Part shown: one piece after another, positions 44,498 to 55,327 of the stretch | Layout: every line of letters begins with the position of its first letter | Position numbering within the stretch: position 1 is the stretch's first letter | NCBI GenBank assembly: GCA_014529385.2 | Contig: CM043964.1 | Location: 130,726,920 to 130,790,919, forward strand | Reading direction: 5' to 3' | Length of the DNA stretch: 64,000 nt | Source: Adiantum capillus-veneris | Taxonomy: Eukaryota; Streptophyta; Polypodiopsida; Polypodiales; Pteridaceae | Notes under the pieces: model-generated | Seen by the model: only the letters and a program-made list of their open reading frames with translations | Databases searched by the model: none | What the model was told of the DNA's origin: nothing | Program-made: the position numbers and the translations under genes

Positions 44498-45592
44498 AGC
44501 TACGCTTCACAGTAGTTTACTTTCCTGGGAAAAATTCGGCAGAGTTTCCCTTTTAAACTGACCTCTGAACCAATATCAACCTGTCAAATGAACCAAGAAA
44601 GCTTCAGATTCTGCAGAAATTTTGGCAGAGTCTCCTTTGTAAAATGGCTCTGGTGTACTAAAACAGACCAAAAAACAGCTCAAAAAACCACTGTCTCTCT
44701 AACACTGTAAGCTGTGGGTAAACCTGTCCTGCACCTGTACTGTCTCTGACTGTCCTGTCACTGTCCTGTAAGCATAGACTGCGACAATGCCTCAACGGCA
44801 GTAAAGCAAAGATGCAATCCCAACTGTCTAACACACAGTCAATACATCCTAGCTGCCTATCTAAGGGTGCTCGAGGGATCGCTCCAAGACCTGTATCACC
44901 GAAAGGATCTCAACATTCGAGAATCCCCCAGCTCAATAAAACCTCACTCGACCTTCAACAAAGGCTGCAGTAAATCTGACAGTACATAGACTTCCCACAA
45001 AGTCATACATCCACAAATTTCCCACTGTATGCTATAACCGCTGCGGCGGTTGTTTGCTGCGTGACTCACAGCCAGCAAACCCTCGACAGACATACATCAT
45101 CTCTGACAATACATCCCATGTGGAAGTACCTGCAATGTCAGGATGAAATCTGGAATATCAAGCAGCAAACACAAGCTACCTGATGAACTAGTGGATGTCG
45201 CCTACAGTCTGTGTGTAGATGCGTCCGTGTTGTATGTGACACGCCTCCAAGAACTGTGAGCCGTCCTTCGATGTGTAGACAGCCACAAATCAACACTCTG
45301 GGAGTGTCAATGTCCTCAGCACCTGCAGTCATAGGCCGAAAACCCCAAATTTGCAGAGTCGGATCTGCACTCGCTGAGACCACGTAGTCGAAAATGGCCT
45401 ACGCAGAACTTTGTCGAAGCCGAACGGTGACCGAGATGACCTCAGAATGAAATTCTGAGCACACCAAGTCCTACGGGCACTCCCACAAGGTTTGGGGCCG
45501 TGTCTTTGCCTGTCGAATTTCACTCCAATTTGAGTTGGTGACTAGCCTCCTGCAGTGCTGCCCTGAGCCTCGATCTGAGCTCTGATGCCAGT
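44498..45592 (-). other. Copia A 5' leader and PBS
   Basis: About 1.1 kb without coding sequence between the PBS (45590-45579, next to the 5' LTR) and gag. Such long leaders carry packaging signals in copia elements. Nothing more specific can be read. Confidence 0.6.
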
Positions 45593-45783
45593 TAAAGGAG
45601 TACGAGCGAAAGTGCGACTCGAGAGAGAGTGCGAGAAGAAAACACGACGATATGGTGAACTCGCTCTACTGTAATGTGTAGAGCATAGTGAGTTCTTATT
45701 AGGTTTTTACAAAAGAATATGTGTACATACCTGGCGGCCCGCCCACTTACCTGGGCGACCACATTGGGCTTTATACCCCAACA
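45593..45783 (-). mobile_element. 5' LTR of Copia A
   Basis: It starts TGTTGGGGTATAAAGCCC (possible TATA box) and ends next to the PBS. It is identical to the other LTR over about 130 bases, with differences near the PBS end. Confidence 0.9.
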
Positions 45784-45788
45784 ACTGT

Positions 45789-46776
45789 CAGCATAGATGT
45801 GATCTCCTCCACTATGTATAATGTGATCTCCTCCACTGTGTATACTGGCTCTGATGTGCATAAAAGCCTACGTATCTCCTCTGCATAGACTGAGTCAGTC
45901 TCTGGTGTAAAAGTATAGCGTGGATGTCTACCACCCCGTGAGGCTTGAGATGTATTGTACTCAAAGGAGATTGATAATGTCAAAAGTGCATGATCTACTG
46001 CTATCCCAACAGGCCTGGGTCCCACTGTGAAATCCTGAATGTGAGAGATAAAGCTCGGATGTGTCAGAACATAGTCTACGGTACTGGACCCATGTCTGTG
46101 TGGAAAACAAGTAAAACCTGTAGACAATGGGAAAGTCGGTAAGCCATTCAGTATGGCTAAACTGTGAGTAGTCGTCATCTCCCTCAGGTATCTCCCATAC
46201 AGAGCCATACTCTGTATGCTCTCTGTCGTGTGAGCATCTCTCAAGTCCCATCTCCTCTGGCTCTAGCTCTCTAAGCATCTCCTCTGAGGTGTCATAGAAG
46301 ACCGTCTGTGAGCTGCCTGTACGGGCATTGAAATCCCCAAAGAGTATGATGTCTCCATCTCTGGAGAACTCCCAGATATCATCATCAAGTACAGAGTAAG
46401 GAGACTGTCCTCTGGGTGAAGCATATACTGAAGTGCTGGGAGGAAAATAGCATATGGCGATGTACAAGAAACGTCCAGTCTCTGCCTTCAGCCTCACCCA
46501 CAAGTATCTGGCATGATCATCTCTCCGAACTATGTGCAGTAATGGTTGGAGCTCCTTTGTGAAAAGAACTGCTACACCTCCTGATCCTCTAGTCCCATGC
46601 GCAGATCTGGTGCATGTCCGGCAAGCTGTCTCTCATCTGTATCTTGATATATGCGGCATCAACTGTCCTGGAGCCTGATGAGTCTGTGAGTAGAAAACAA
46701 TGTCTCTGTCTCTGAAGCTGTCCTCAGAGGCCCCCACATCAAGTCTATACGAACCATTACAGTTCCAAACCGCCAT
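45789..46776 (-). pseudogene. LINE B ORF2, 5' part (endonuclease)
   Basis: It begins MAVWNCNGSYRLDVGASED. It includes the APE endonuclease motifs LFGDFNARTGS and VDHALLTLS. A stop (RYR*ETA) and frameshifts near 46500 and 46200 are seen. It is cut at 45789 by the Copia A insertion. Confidence 0.8.
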
Positions 46777-46806
46777 CTTGAGAGTGGTCCCATAGGTCTC
46801 GCACCG

Positions 46807-47676
46807 TCATGTAGAGCGGTGCTCTGTAATCACTACTCGTCCATTTCTGTAGAAAGCTAACTTTCCCTCCTCCCTTGCCGCTATAATCTTTGGCATGACC
46901 TCTCTCTCATGTGCAAGCTGTGAGAGCGTAAGATCATCTCCTAAAAAGATACTTGTTTTCTTGAGAGTTGGCCTCTTCTTTAAAAAGTCTTTCTTTTCTT
47001 CCATGGAGGGAAAGCGCAAAATGAGAGCCCGTTCTTTTGAACTCTCCCCATTACCTTCACTCTTCTTGCCCACTCTCCAAGCTTGTGTGTGCGAGGGCTT
47101 CTCCACCCCCATCATGGACATGAGGCTCTTCACCTCTTGGTCCACCTTATCTGAATCTTTTAGGCTGGTCACTCTCACATGTAGAGCGCGTACCCTTCTT
47201 CGTTGTTCCTCTTCTAGTGTCTTGTTCATGATGTCGGGTGTAGTCGGAATGTCCTTGCCCTTTCCCTTCTTGACAACTTCAATCCATTTTTCAGCCTCAT
47301 CCATCTTCTTTTGCATTTTGGAGAGACCCTCCACCCATGAGGTCTTCTTTTCTCCTTCCTCCTTTATTTCTTTGACTTGTGCTCGTATACTATTCAGCTC
47401 ATCGATCATTGATGGCTGAATTTCTCCATCTTCAAGGCGTCCTCCCTCTTTGGTTTCGTCGAGTTCCTTCCGAAGGGCTGAGATGCTACCTTTTAAAGCT
47501 TGAATTTCATCCCTGAACTCCTTGCGTTCTAGTTCCCTTGCCTGTTCCTCCCTCTTTTGCCATTCAAGAATTAAATTCTTCTCTTTCTTCCACTCATCCA
47601 TGTGGGCTTTGCATTCTTTCAACTCCCTTTCAATGGCTGTCATCCTCTTGCTTGTGACCATGTAGTGCACCGCCAT
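46807..47676 (-). CDS. LINE B ORF1, intact (coiled coil plus L1-like RRM)
   Basis: An uninterrupted 289-residue protein. Residues 10-130 are highly charged and heptad-like (AIERELKECKAHMDEWKKEK, LISALRKELDET-type) and probably form a coiled coil. Residues about 150-285 (RALHVRVTSLKDSDKVDQEV, AWRVGKKSEG, RALILRFPSMEEKKDFLKKR, SIFLGDDLTLSQLAHER, KLAFYRNGRVVI) resemble the RRM and C-terminal domain of animal L1 ORF1. No CCHC knuckle is present, unlike the usual plant L1 ORF1. The role would be LINE RNA binding. The start was chosen at MAVHYMV because it opens the frame. Confidence 0.8.
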   Translation of the reverse strand: MAVHYMVTSKRMTAIERELKECKAHMDEWKKEKNLILEWQKREEQARELERKEFRDEIQALKGSISALRKELDETKEGGRLEDGEIQPSMIDELNSIRAQVKEIKEEGEKKTSWVEGLSKMQKKMDEAEKWIEVVKKGKGKDIPTTPDIMNKTLEEEQRRRVRALHVRVTSLKDSDKVDQEVKSLMSMMGVEKPSHTQAWRVGKKSEGNGESSKERALILRFPSMEEKKDFLKKRPTLKKTSIFLGDDLTLSQLAHEREVMPKIIAAREEGKLAFYRNGRVVITEHRST

Positions 47677-48133
47677 CTTTCTTGCCTTATTTGTTTCACT
47701 TTCTAAGAGAGAGGAGAGAGCAACCTACACGCACCGCATTATGCATACATGTGTTTCCACATTCAGCCTACATGGCATATATTTGCTTTCTGTACGTGTC
47801 AATTTGCAATTTCTGTGAGTTCTGTAGTTCCAAATTCCTTGTAAATCCTTGTAAAAAATCCCTGCAAGTCTGAAAAATGCAGGATTTTGAAAATTCGAAA
47901 ATCCGAAAAATCCGGAAAAGCCGAGACTGTGAAAATTCCTCCTGGATTTTGAATTTCGCCGGGTGTATTTATCTGCGGGCTGAAAGAAGGGGGGGGGGGA
48001 TGCAGTATGCGTGAATTACAACAAAACAGGCGGGGAGGAGCGGATGCGCAGCGTGAGGGGGGGTGCAGGTTGCGCGAGTGGAGGGTATTGCAGGCTACGC
48101 GAGGGGGGGTGCAGCAGGTTACGCGATGATGCA

Positions 48134-48137
<4 letters not shown>

Positions 48138-48184
<47 letters not shown>
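48138..48184 (+). repeat. (GA)n between LINE B and LINE J
   Basis: About 23 GA units. On the minus strand this is the (TC)n tail of LINE J, followed at once by the LINE B 5' end. Confidence 0.95.
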
Positions 48185-48190
<6 letters not shown>

Positions 48191-49378
48191 ACGTCTATTA
48201 GAGGCCGAGTCAAACTATGAGACAAATCAAATATAAATGTGTGTGTGTTCTTCTATCGAGAAAGGACAAAAGCACAAAGTAACAAAATGTGGTCTTGTGG
48301 TAAAGGGGATACAAGATGTATGGTATATGCGGGGGGTGGGGTGCGCGGGAGGAGGGGAGCTTTGTCTCTGGGGGGTTTGGGTGCACATCTTTATGCTCAG
48401 AGAAGTACAATCATGAAGTGCATCAAGATGACTAGCTCCATCCTATGTCAAGCTAGGGGTATAACATCTGGTAGATGGGTGAGTGGTGTAAGGGCTGTGC
48501 GTATGATCCTGACTTGGTCTGTGAGCATCAAAGCAAATCTGTCCTTGGCTGCCTAGGTCTCTTGGATCTGTATGTGATGGAGTCTCGGAGCTTTGTATCT
48601 TGGAGTTCGGGGGTGTCTCCTAGCTCTGACCCTCTCAGCTTGCTGTAGGGTGACCCCTCTATGTGTCTGTGTGACCGGTGGCATTAGGGTTGTGGTCCTC
48701 TAGTAAAGGTCTGTAAGCTGTGACTATCTGCCACCCTCTGGTGCCAATAGTGTCTCTCTCTGTCAATGTATCTCCACTAGAAAACGGCCAAATTGGTGCT
48801 CGCCGCTTATCTCTAGACTCCGTGATCTGTCGCAAGGTGGGCTATCCTATGAAAAGAGCCTCATATCTATCTTTGCTACTCTCATATGCTCTACGTCTAC
48901 AGGCAAAGTGCTCTTCGTCCTCAACTACCATCTCTGTGCAAAGCTGGCAGAATGTATCACTTGGGGGTATGAGTAGCTCTCTGTGTCTCCGTGTCTACTT
49001 GGTCTCATGATACTCGGAGTTGACCAATGGCCACTTGTGAGCTATGTGGCATGTATGTGTCCATGTAGCGCGGTCTTTGAATGAACCTCTTGTCTAGCAT
49101 GGTCAAAAGTCTAGGGACGATACATGTCTCTCTGATGCAGAATTGCCATAGATCCTTTCTGAGTACTGTTTTCTCTCATTGTGTGAAAGATGAGTCTGGA
49201 TCATACTAGAAGGGTGGTAATCTATTCATGTTTAGTCCATGTGCTCCAAACCACTCTCTTACCTACGAGTACCAAGACTCCTGCTTGCCCGACTTTGAAA
49301 TCTGTCTAGAGGCCTCGAAGGCTCTGCGTGTGAGTCGATCTGATGGCATCTCTCTCATCCTTTGAATGAGGCAAATTG
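48185..49378 (-). mobile_element. LINE J, diverged relative of the (TC)n-tail LINE, 5'-truncated
   Basis: The minus strand reads LTRRAFEASRQISKSGKQESW, then VREWFGAHGLNMNRLPPF, aligning with LESSRQLALQGDTACW and WFESHGLNIDKLPPF of LINE D. A zinc motif CQLCTEMVVEDEEHFAC lies near 48920-48955. The tail (48185-48235) reads TTGTCTCATAGTTTGACTCG, GCCTCTAATAGACG and then (TC)n, a divergent version of the family tail. It is heavily decayed. Confidence 0.75.
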
Positions 49379-49612
49379 AAACCGGCTTGTAGCGTTTACT
49401 CAAGGGCGGTAACCTTTAGCTTTCACCCGATCAATATGTTGTTTAACTTTACCTGTACTTTATGACACAAAGTAACGTCACAAACAAACGTGTGACTGGA
49501 ATTCACCACTCCAAAACCATTCACGACTTGGTAGCTAGAGCGCTTCCAAGTAGACGACGACATCTTGTAGGCCCCAAAGACTAGCGCCCCTTTTGGTATT
49601 TCTTTATTCAAT
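49379..49612 (-). mobile_element. LTR fragment, family 3
   Basis: It begins ACCGGCTTGTAG and includes CTTTCACCCGA and, near 49575-49605, the reverse complement of the shared motif (GCGCCCCTTTTGGTATTTC). It resembles the first 200 bases of the solo LTR at 22497. It abuts a poly(A) LINE at its right. Confidence 0.65.
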
Positions 49613-50626
49613 TGCAAATAAGGAGCCCTGGAAGGAGTTGTTGCTACACCAGATTCATGCCCGGATCTCGCAGACGGCGACCCATGGAGTCCTGCCACTC
49701 CTTGGATTCACAGAGATGCGTAGAGTAGGCCTGAGCAGAAATGTTAATGATCTGGTACAAAGGTTGTTGCTGTAGCAATTCACTGGCAGGAGGAAGTCTC
49801 ACGTCCGAGTTCTTGGCAGGATTTTGGGAGTGCTTGTGGGATAGCAGACAGCCGAGGAGAGTCACCATGTTCCAGTGGCTAGCTGCACATCGAGCTATTG
49901 CAGTCGAGAGTAGGCTGGTGCACAATGGCCTCTTGGCGGTATGTACCACCTATGACCACTCACTTGAGACCCAGCGTCACTGTCATTGCGATTGCCCCAT
50001 GGCACAGAAGGTTTGGCTTCGGATTCTCCAGCTGATGCCTGCACTTTCTATAGCCATCCATTACACTTGGGGTACTATAGCTTGGTCCACACTCACGAGC
50101 CCAGCACTTCATTTTGAGATGGCTTCCATCAGCAGGATGATTGTGATATAGGAGGGCCGGCCTACACTCCAGCCCGCCACAGAGCTCGTCCCTCAGGAGT
50201 GGAGCAAAGATAGAGATTGGCGTGGAGAGCTCATCTGCAGCCTAACATTGTGGTTCATCTGGCGAGCCCAATGCTTCCGCATCCTCGAGGCTCGACCTAT
50301 CCCATCGGCAGAGATTGTCCGTGACATTTGGCTGGAGCTGATCCTTACACTCAAGGGCGAGTTTGACCGACCGCATGTGGAAACAGCACGAGGCCTTCTT
50401 GTGACTATGGCGACCAGGGCCCTTCTTCATCATGGTTCATGGTGTGCCTAGATGGCAGTAGTGTTGTTTCTTCCTTCCATATCCTGATTTAGCCATCATT
50501 GTACATATGTTACCTTTTCATTGGGAGAGTCTCCCCACATTTGATGTAGCCCTCAGGTTGTAGCCTATTGGGCAGCTTTTCTTAACTAATGGAAGGATCT
50601 CTTTGTTGCCAAAAGAAAAAAAAAAA
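49613..50626 (+). mobile_element. Poly(A)-tailed L1-like LINE, copy 3 (3' part)
   Basis: Pieces read EPWKELLLHQIHARIS, GFTEMRRVGLSRNVND, then QPRRVTMFQWLAAHRAIAVE, CDCPMAQKVWLRILQLMP (zf-RVT-like, 49850-50045), and DWRGELICSLTLWFIWRAQC, ending GSWCA at 50451. The 3' UTR includes GTAGCCTATTGGGCAG and ends A-rich at 50611-50626. It is 5'-truncated. Confidence 0.75.
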
Positions 50627-50629
50627 TGT

Positions 50630-50791
50630 TGTGTGGGCACTCTCTCTGGCATTCCAATTACAGAAAGTAGAGCAGATCACCCAACCTTATACCTTGTTGA
50701 AGCAATATAAACAAATACCAAAAGGGGCACCGGTGTTTTGGGCCAGTGCACTCTGGGAGTGGAACTCTATCACTCCGTGTCTCTCGCGTGG

Positions 50792-50794
<3 letters not shown>
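50630..50794 (+). mobile_element. LTR left half, split by a LINE pair
   Basis: It contains AATATAAACAAATACCAAAA, GGGGCACCGG..TTTTGGGCCA and CACTCCGTGTCTCTCGCGTG, matching the family-2 type LTR up to its internal CT-rich stretch. There (TC)n and LINE E begin. The LTR resumes at 55254. Confidence 0.75.

Positions 50795-50852
<58 letters not shown>
50795..50852 (+). repeat. (TC)n 5' of LINE E
   Basis: About 29 TC units grown from the CT-rich stretch of the split LTR. Confidence 0.95.
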
Positions 50853-50855
<3 letters not shown>

Positions 50856-53800
50856 CACAGACATGGGGCCAGTACAGTGGACTATGTCATGACTTCACCG
50901 AGCTTCATCTCCAGTATTTAGGATCTCAGTGTGGGACCTAGACCTGTTGGAGTAGCAGTGGACCATGCTCTCCTGACTTTTTCAGTCTCTTTCTAGTATA
51001 GTGCCTCTCAGACACCACGGAGGATTGCACACACATGGTATACTTTTACACTAGAGACGGACTCAGTTTATGTGGAGGAGATTTACAGGCGGATGAGGGC
51101 AGCCGAGCCTGTATATACCATGGAGGAGATCATCACTCTATTGACGGTGATCTTGCATGGGGCAGCAGCAGAGGCATACCCACACACTCAACCAGATCAG
51201 AGAAGACGTTCTGGGAACATGCCTTAGAATAGTTGGTATGATGAGGAGTGCAGAGAGATGAGAGTTCAGATTCAGAGTGAGCTTATACTTGGAGTCATTA
51301 CATATAGACAGTCTCGGATTGCCCTCCGGCGTTTAGTGTGACAAAAGAAGCGGGCCTTTTTAGCCCAGATGGAACGTGATTTGTATCAGCTCTTTTTGAG
51401 TCGAGATTCAGGTGAGGCCTGTTGTCTCTTCATGAGCACTCACCTCCTCCAGTGATTACCTCTCCCAAGATTTGGGGTCAGTATGCAGCATCATTATATA
51501 CAGTACCTGGGCAACCACCACTGCCAGACCCTCTAGAGCCATGTCCAGCCACTAGTACCTTCTTTACCACTGAGATGGTGAAGAACGCCATTGACAGGAT
51601 GAGGACTAGGAGAGCATATGATCATGATGGTTTGGTGGCAGAGCACTTGATACATGCTAGAGATTTACTGTCAGAGGTTCTTGCACGGTTGTTTAACCGT
51701 GTCATGTGTGAGGGACTACCCGAGTCTTGGAGATTATCGACTATTGTACCTCTCTTCAAGGCAGGGGACCCCACGGTGCTAGGGAACTACCGTACTATTA
51801 TGATAGGGCACACATTGGCACGGTTGTATGCGTCCATTCTTGAACAGCAACTGAGTAAATGGGCAGAAAATGAGGGCATACGAGCAGCAGGACAGGCTGG
51901 ATTCAGGAGGGATTTCTCCACTTTGGACCATATTCTTACACTCAGAGCCATTATTGAGGAGGGTCGGGCACATGGGAGACGGATGTACTGTTGCTTTGTG
52001 GACTTCCGCAAAGCATTTGACACAGTGCTGAGGGCCAGATTGATGCGCAAGCTACTGAAGTTGGGAGCACCCACAGAGATCATATGGGGGATCATGGCTT
52101 TATACGGCTCAGTGACTGGCCAGGTACGCACTCTTGAGGGGATTTCTGACATTGTTCATTCCACTATTGGAGTGAAACAGGGGTGTCCTTTGTCCCCTAC
52201 ACTTTTTGGTATGTATGTAGATGAGGTCTTTGACTACATTGACAGAGAGGGCAACAGAGGCGCTCAGCTAGCAGGGACATGGATCCCTTTATTATTATAT
52301 GCTGATGATAATGTGTTGATATCAGAGTCGCCAGAGGGCATGCAGAGACAGTTGGATGCATTGCACAGCTTTGCAGAGGATAGTGGATTGTCTGTGAACC
52401 TTGGTAAAACCAAGGTTATGGTGTTTAACACCACACCACAGTGGGTCAAGAGATCGGCACCTACACTCGTATATGGTCAGGACACTGTGGAGTACACAAA
52501 TGAATATACATACCTGGGGGTGGTATTCACGGGACCGAGGTTTACTCTGAGGAGAGAAGCTGAGACTAGACTGTCCAGAGCCTATGCAGCATTGGGAGGG
52601 CTAGAGAGGATGTGTTCGCAGGTTCAGTTCAAGAACCACGAACAAAGCTATGGCTCTTTGATACTTTGGTTGCTTCAGCTATGCTTTATGGGGTCCAAGT
52701 TTGGGGACCATCTGTGAATCATGACAGTTGGAGGAGACCCTTGGTAATTATGATATCCCGGATGATTAGAGTCAAGGCCTCCGTACCACATGCGATTATT
52801 CGAGCGGAGGTAGCCGCCCCTCCTATAGAGATTGAGGCTCTTACCAGATCAGTGTCCTTTATGCACAGTCTATGGGATACACATAGAGGCAGATATACTA
52901 GATTGGCTCTTGAGTCCTCTAGACAGTTAGCGATGCAGGGAGACGCATCATGTTGGTATGCGCAGATGACCTCATGGTTTCAGAGGCATGGTTTCAGCAT
53001 GGATAGATTGCCTCCTTTTCAGTATTCCCTGGATGCACCCTCCCTGCCAGTCACACGGACAGAGATCACTAGACTCATTCGTCGAGATCTTATACAGTTG
53101 GACACCAGGAGGACATGGGTAGAGCCGATGCAGGAGTTGGGCACGAAGATGGCTTTCTACAAAGAGCATCTTCTCCAACTTTCGAGAGATGGGTTTGTGA
53201 TTCATCCGAGCTACATAGACACTCATTTGTCTCATTGTCTGCGATGTGCTATTGGTCAGATTCGCACATCCTCACACCAGTTGGAGATTGAGATGAGTAA
53301 ATTCAGAGGGATACCACCGGAGTCTAGGATATGTTAACTATGCAATAGAGAGCCAGAGACAGAGCTACACTACATATGCCACTGCACTGTGTATTATGAG
53401 ATACGAGGGCGCTTCCATTGCTTATTCAGGGAGGGTTTTGGACCCCTAGATAGAGTCATGAGGTATCAGGATCAGAGTTGCCTTGGCTTATATCTACTTG
53501 AGCTACATCGACATAGAGATAGTCTGCTGAGGAGACATGGAGTACGACAGTCACAGAGACAGATCACAGACTTCTTTGGATTGAGGGAGCGAGGAGACCA
53601 ACCACCAGCACAGGGTTGTACCCACATTCATACCAGAGGCACCCTCATTGATAGGGCGACTGAGCTCGGGAGATCGAGACAACCATGACCGAGACACAGG
53701 AGCACACTCCATCGACGGAGACTCCAGCAGAGGATCAGAGGCATTCTAGCACGAGACCCAGAGTGTCATTGAGGGCCTATTCTACATTTTCACATTTCAC

Positions 53801-53938
53801 ACTTCATTTTCAGTTTTCATTTTTTTACATCCAGTACTTTTTGTACTTGTACTTCAGACATTGTATTAGATTCACCACTTTGTATCTGATGGTCTCAAAG
53901 GTCATTTTGGCCTTTTGAAGACGTTAATATACCATTTC

Positions 53939-53940
<2 letters not shown>
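50853..53940 (+). mobile_element. LINE E, 5'-truncated (TC)n-tail LINE
   Basis: It starts inside the endonuclease C-terminus (HRHGASTVDYVM), directly after (TC)n. It carries ORF2 to its end and the family tail (53889-53940), followed by (TC)n at 53941. Confidence 0.88.
50860..53688 (+). pseudogene. LINE E ORF2 (RT and CCHC), few lesions
   Basis: The longest open piece (51422-52717, 431 residues) has TIMIGHTLARLYASILEQQL, GFRRDFSTLDHI, CFVDFRKAFDTVLRARLM, GVKQGCPLSPTLF and LLYADDNVLIS. The post-RT region (52612-53337) is open. A stop follows RIC near 53338, within the zinc motif (C*LCNREPETELHYICHC). The tail QSQRQITDFFGL and TLIDRATELGRSRQ completes the protein. It is younger-looking than LINE A. 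Confidence 0.85.

Positions 53941-54027
<87 letters not shown>
53941..54027 (+). repeat. (TC)n tail of LINE E and start point of LINE F
   Basis: About 43 TC units, the longest in the window. Confidence 0.95.
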
Positions 54028-54031
<4 letters not shown>

Positions 54032-55197
54032 CAAAGACAGATATGCTCGACTAGCACTTGAGTCATCCCGACAGATAGCGCTAAAAGGGGACACAACATG
54101 TTGGTATGGGCAGATGACATCATGGTTTCAGTCACATGGCTTCAGCATGGATAGACTGCCTCGATTTCAGTACTCCTTGGATGCACCCTCCCTCTCTCTC
54201 ACATGGACAAAGACCACTAGACTTATACGTCAGCATTTGATTCAGCTAGACACCAGAAGCACATGGATACAGCCGGGACAATAGTTGGGCATGAAGATGG
54301 ATTTCTATAGAGAGCATCTCCTCCAACCAACAGAGGATGGATATGTGATCAAACCGGCCTATATGGACACTCATTTATCCTATGGGATACAATGTGCTAT
54401 TGGTCAGATGCGCACATCATTTTATCCTATGGAATACGATGTGCTATTGGTCATATACGCACATCATCGCATCAGCTAGAGATTGGGATTGACAGATTTA
54501 GGAGTTCACTAGCAGAAGCCAGGATATGCCAGTTATGTCATATAGAGCCAGAGACAAAGTTACGTCACATTTGTCATTGTCCGGTATACTATGAGATATG
54601 AGGGCTTTCATTGTCTATTCAGAGAGGGCTTTGGACCGTTGGCTAGAGTCATGAGATATAAAGATAAGAGATGCATCGTCTGTCGTTGAAGAGCTTCGTG
54701 AATGTCCGCCTTTGTAAATAGTCGTACAGGGCGTCTCTTATGTCCTCCTAATTCTCTGGTGGAGCCTCCATCGATGTCGTGGTCGCCCCCGTAGATGTGG
54801 GTGTCCAGCTCTTTAGAGCTTAGTGGCTCTGTCCACTAATATACCTCTGGTAGAAGTGAGCTCTGAAGTCCCGTGTGAAGCATGCTCATCCGGCTGTTGA
54901 GTCCTTGAGTCAGTGATTTCCCTTCGTGAATGTCTCCCACTACCTGGTCTCCTCAAGCGACTTTCCCTATGTCTGCACAACTCTACTTTCTCGGACAACG
55001 CCCGATGCCAGGCATCCTCGGGCATGGATGATGATGATGATGATTTTCAAGCTGACGATTTTAGTCTTTTAGTTTTTAGTCTTTCATTTTACTTCATTTT
55101 ATTTTTTACCCAGACATTAGATTAGATCCACAAGGATTGTATCAGTTTGGTCTCATAGGTCATTTTGGCCTTTTGAAGACGTTTAATATAACATTTC

Positions 55198-55199
<2 letters not shown>
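54028..55199 (+). mobile_element. LINE F, 5'-truncated, with an internal inversion
   Basis: It starts in the post-RT region (RYARLALESSRQIALKGD) right after (TC)n. It reads to VMRYKDKRC near 54675, then continues as an inverted block (54676-55025), then returns to + strand 3' UTR and the family tail (55147-55199). An additional 40-bp near-duplication (TTATCCTATGG, 54375-54440) is present. Confidence 0.8.
54676..55025 (-). pseudogene. Inverted C-terminal ORF2 segment within LINE F
   Basis: The minus-strand frame 55025-54813 (70 residues) reads ALSEKVELCRHRESRLRRPG and TRGILVDRATKL. In intact LINEs this segment follows VMRYKDQRC in + orientation. The block therefore looks turned around in place. 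Confidence 0.75.

Positions 55200-55253
<54 letters not shown>
55200..55253 (+). repeat. (TC)n tail of LINE F
   Basis: About 26 TC units, followed by the right half of the split LTR. Confidence 0.95.
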
Positions 55254-55257
<4 letters not shown>

Positions 55258-55327
55258 GTGTGCTCAGTTGTTTTGAAGTGTTGAAAGTCTGTTCTTTTCA
55301 GTTGGCACGTGGTGCTGTCCCGTTACA
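55254..55327 (+). mobile_element. LTR right half, continuation of 50630-50794
   Basis: GTGTGCTCAGTTGTTTTGAA and TTGGCACGTGGTGCTGTCCC match the 3' end of family-2-like LTRs (CAGTTGTTATTGAAGTGC ... GGCACGTGGTGCCC). The sequence after it, from about 55328, has no recognised PBS. Confidence 0.7.

Larger units (their letters stand above)
40234..45783 (-). mobile_element. Copia A, complete Ty1/copia element with TSD ACTGT
   Basis: LTRs of 192 and 191 bp (40234-40425 and 45593-45783, reading TGTTGGGGTATAAAGCCC), a PBS (TGGCATCAGAGC, 45590-45579), gag-pol in copia order (protease, integrase, RT, RNase H), and a PPT before the left LTR. Flanking ACTGT (40229-40233, 45784-45788) is the target duplication. 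It lies in ORF2 of LINE B. The LTRs differ mainly in a 60-bp stretch at one end. Confidence 0.92.
37362..48137 (-). mobile_element. LINE B, full-length (TC)n-tail LINE, split by Copia A
   Basis: This minus-strand LINE has its 5' UTR at 48137-47677 (CGCGTAACCTGC-type repeats, poly-C), an intact ORF1 (47676-46807), ORF2 in two parts (46776-45789 and 40228-37600) and the family tail at 37410-37362. Removing Copia A (40234-45783) and one ACTGT restores ORF2 across LTV/TLHGAA. Its 5' end directly follows the (TC)n of LINE J in the same orientation. Confidence 0.85.
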
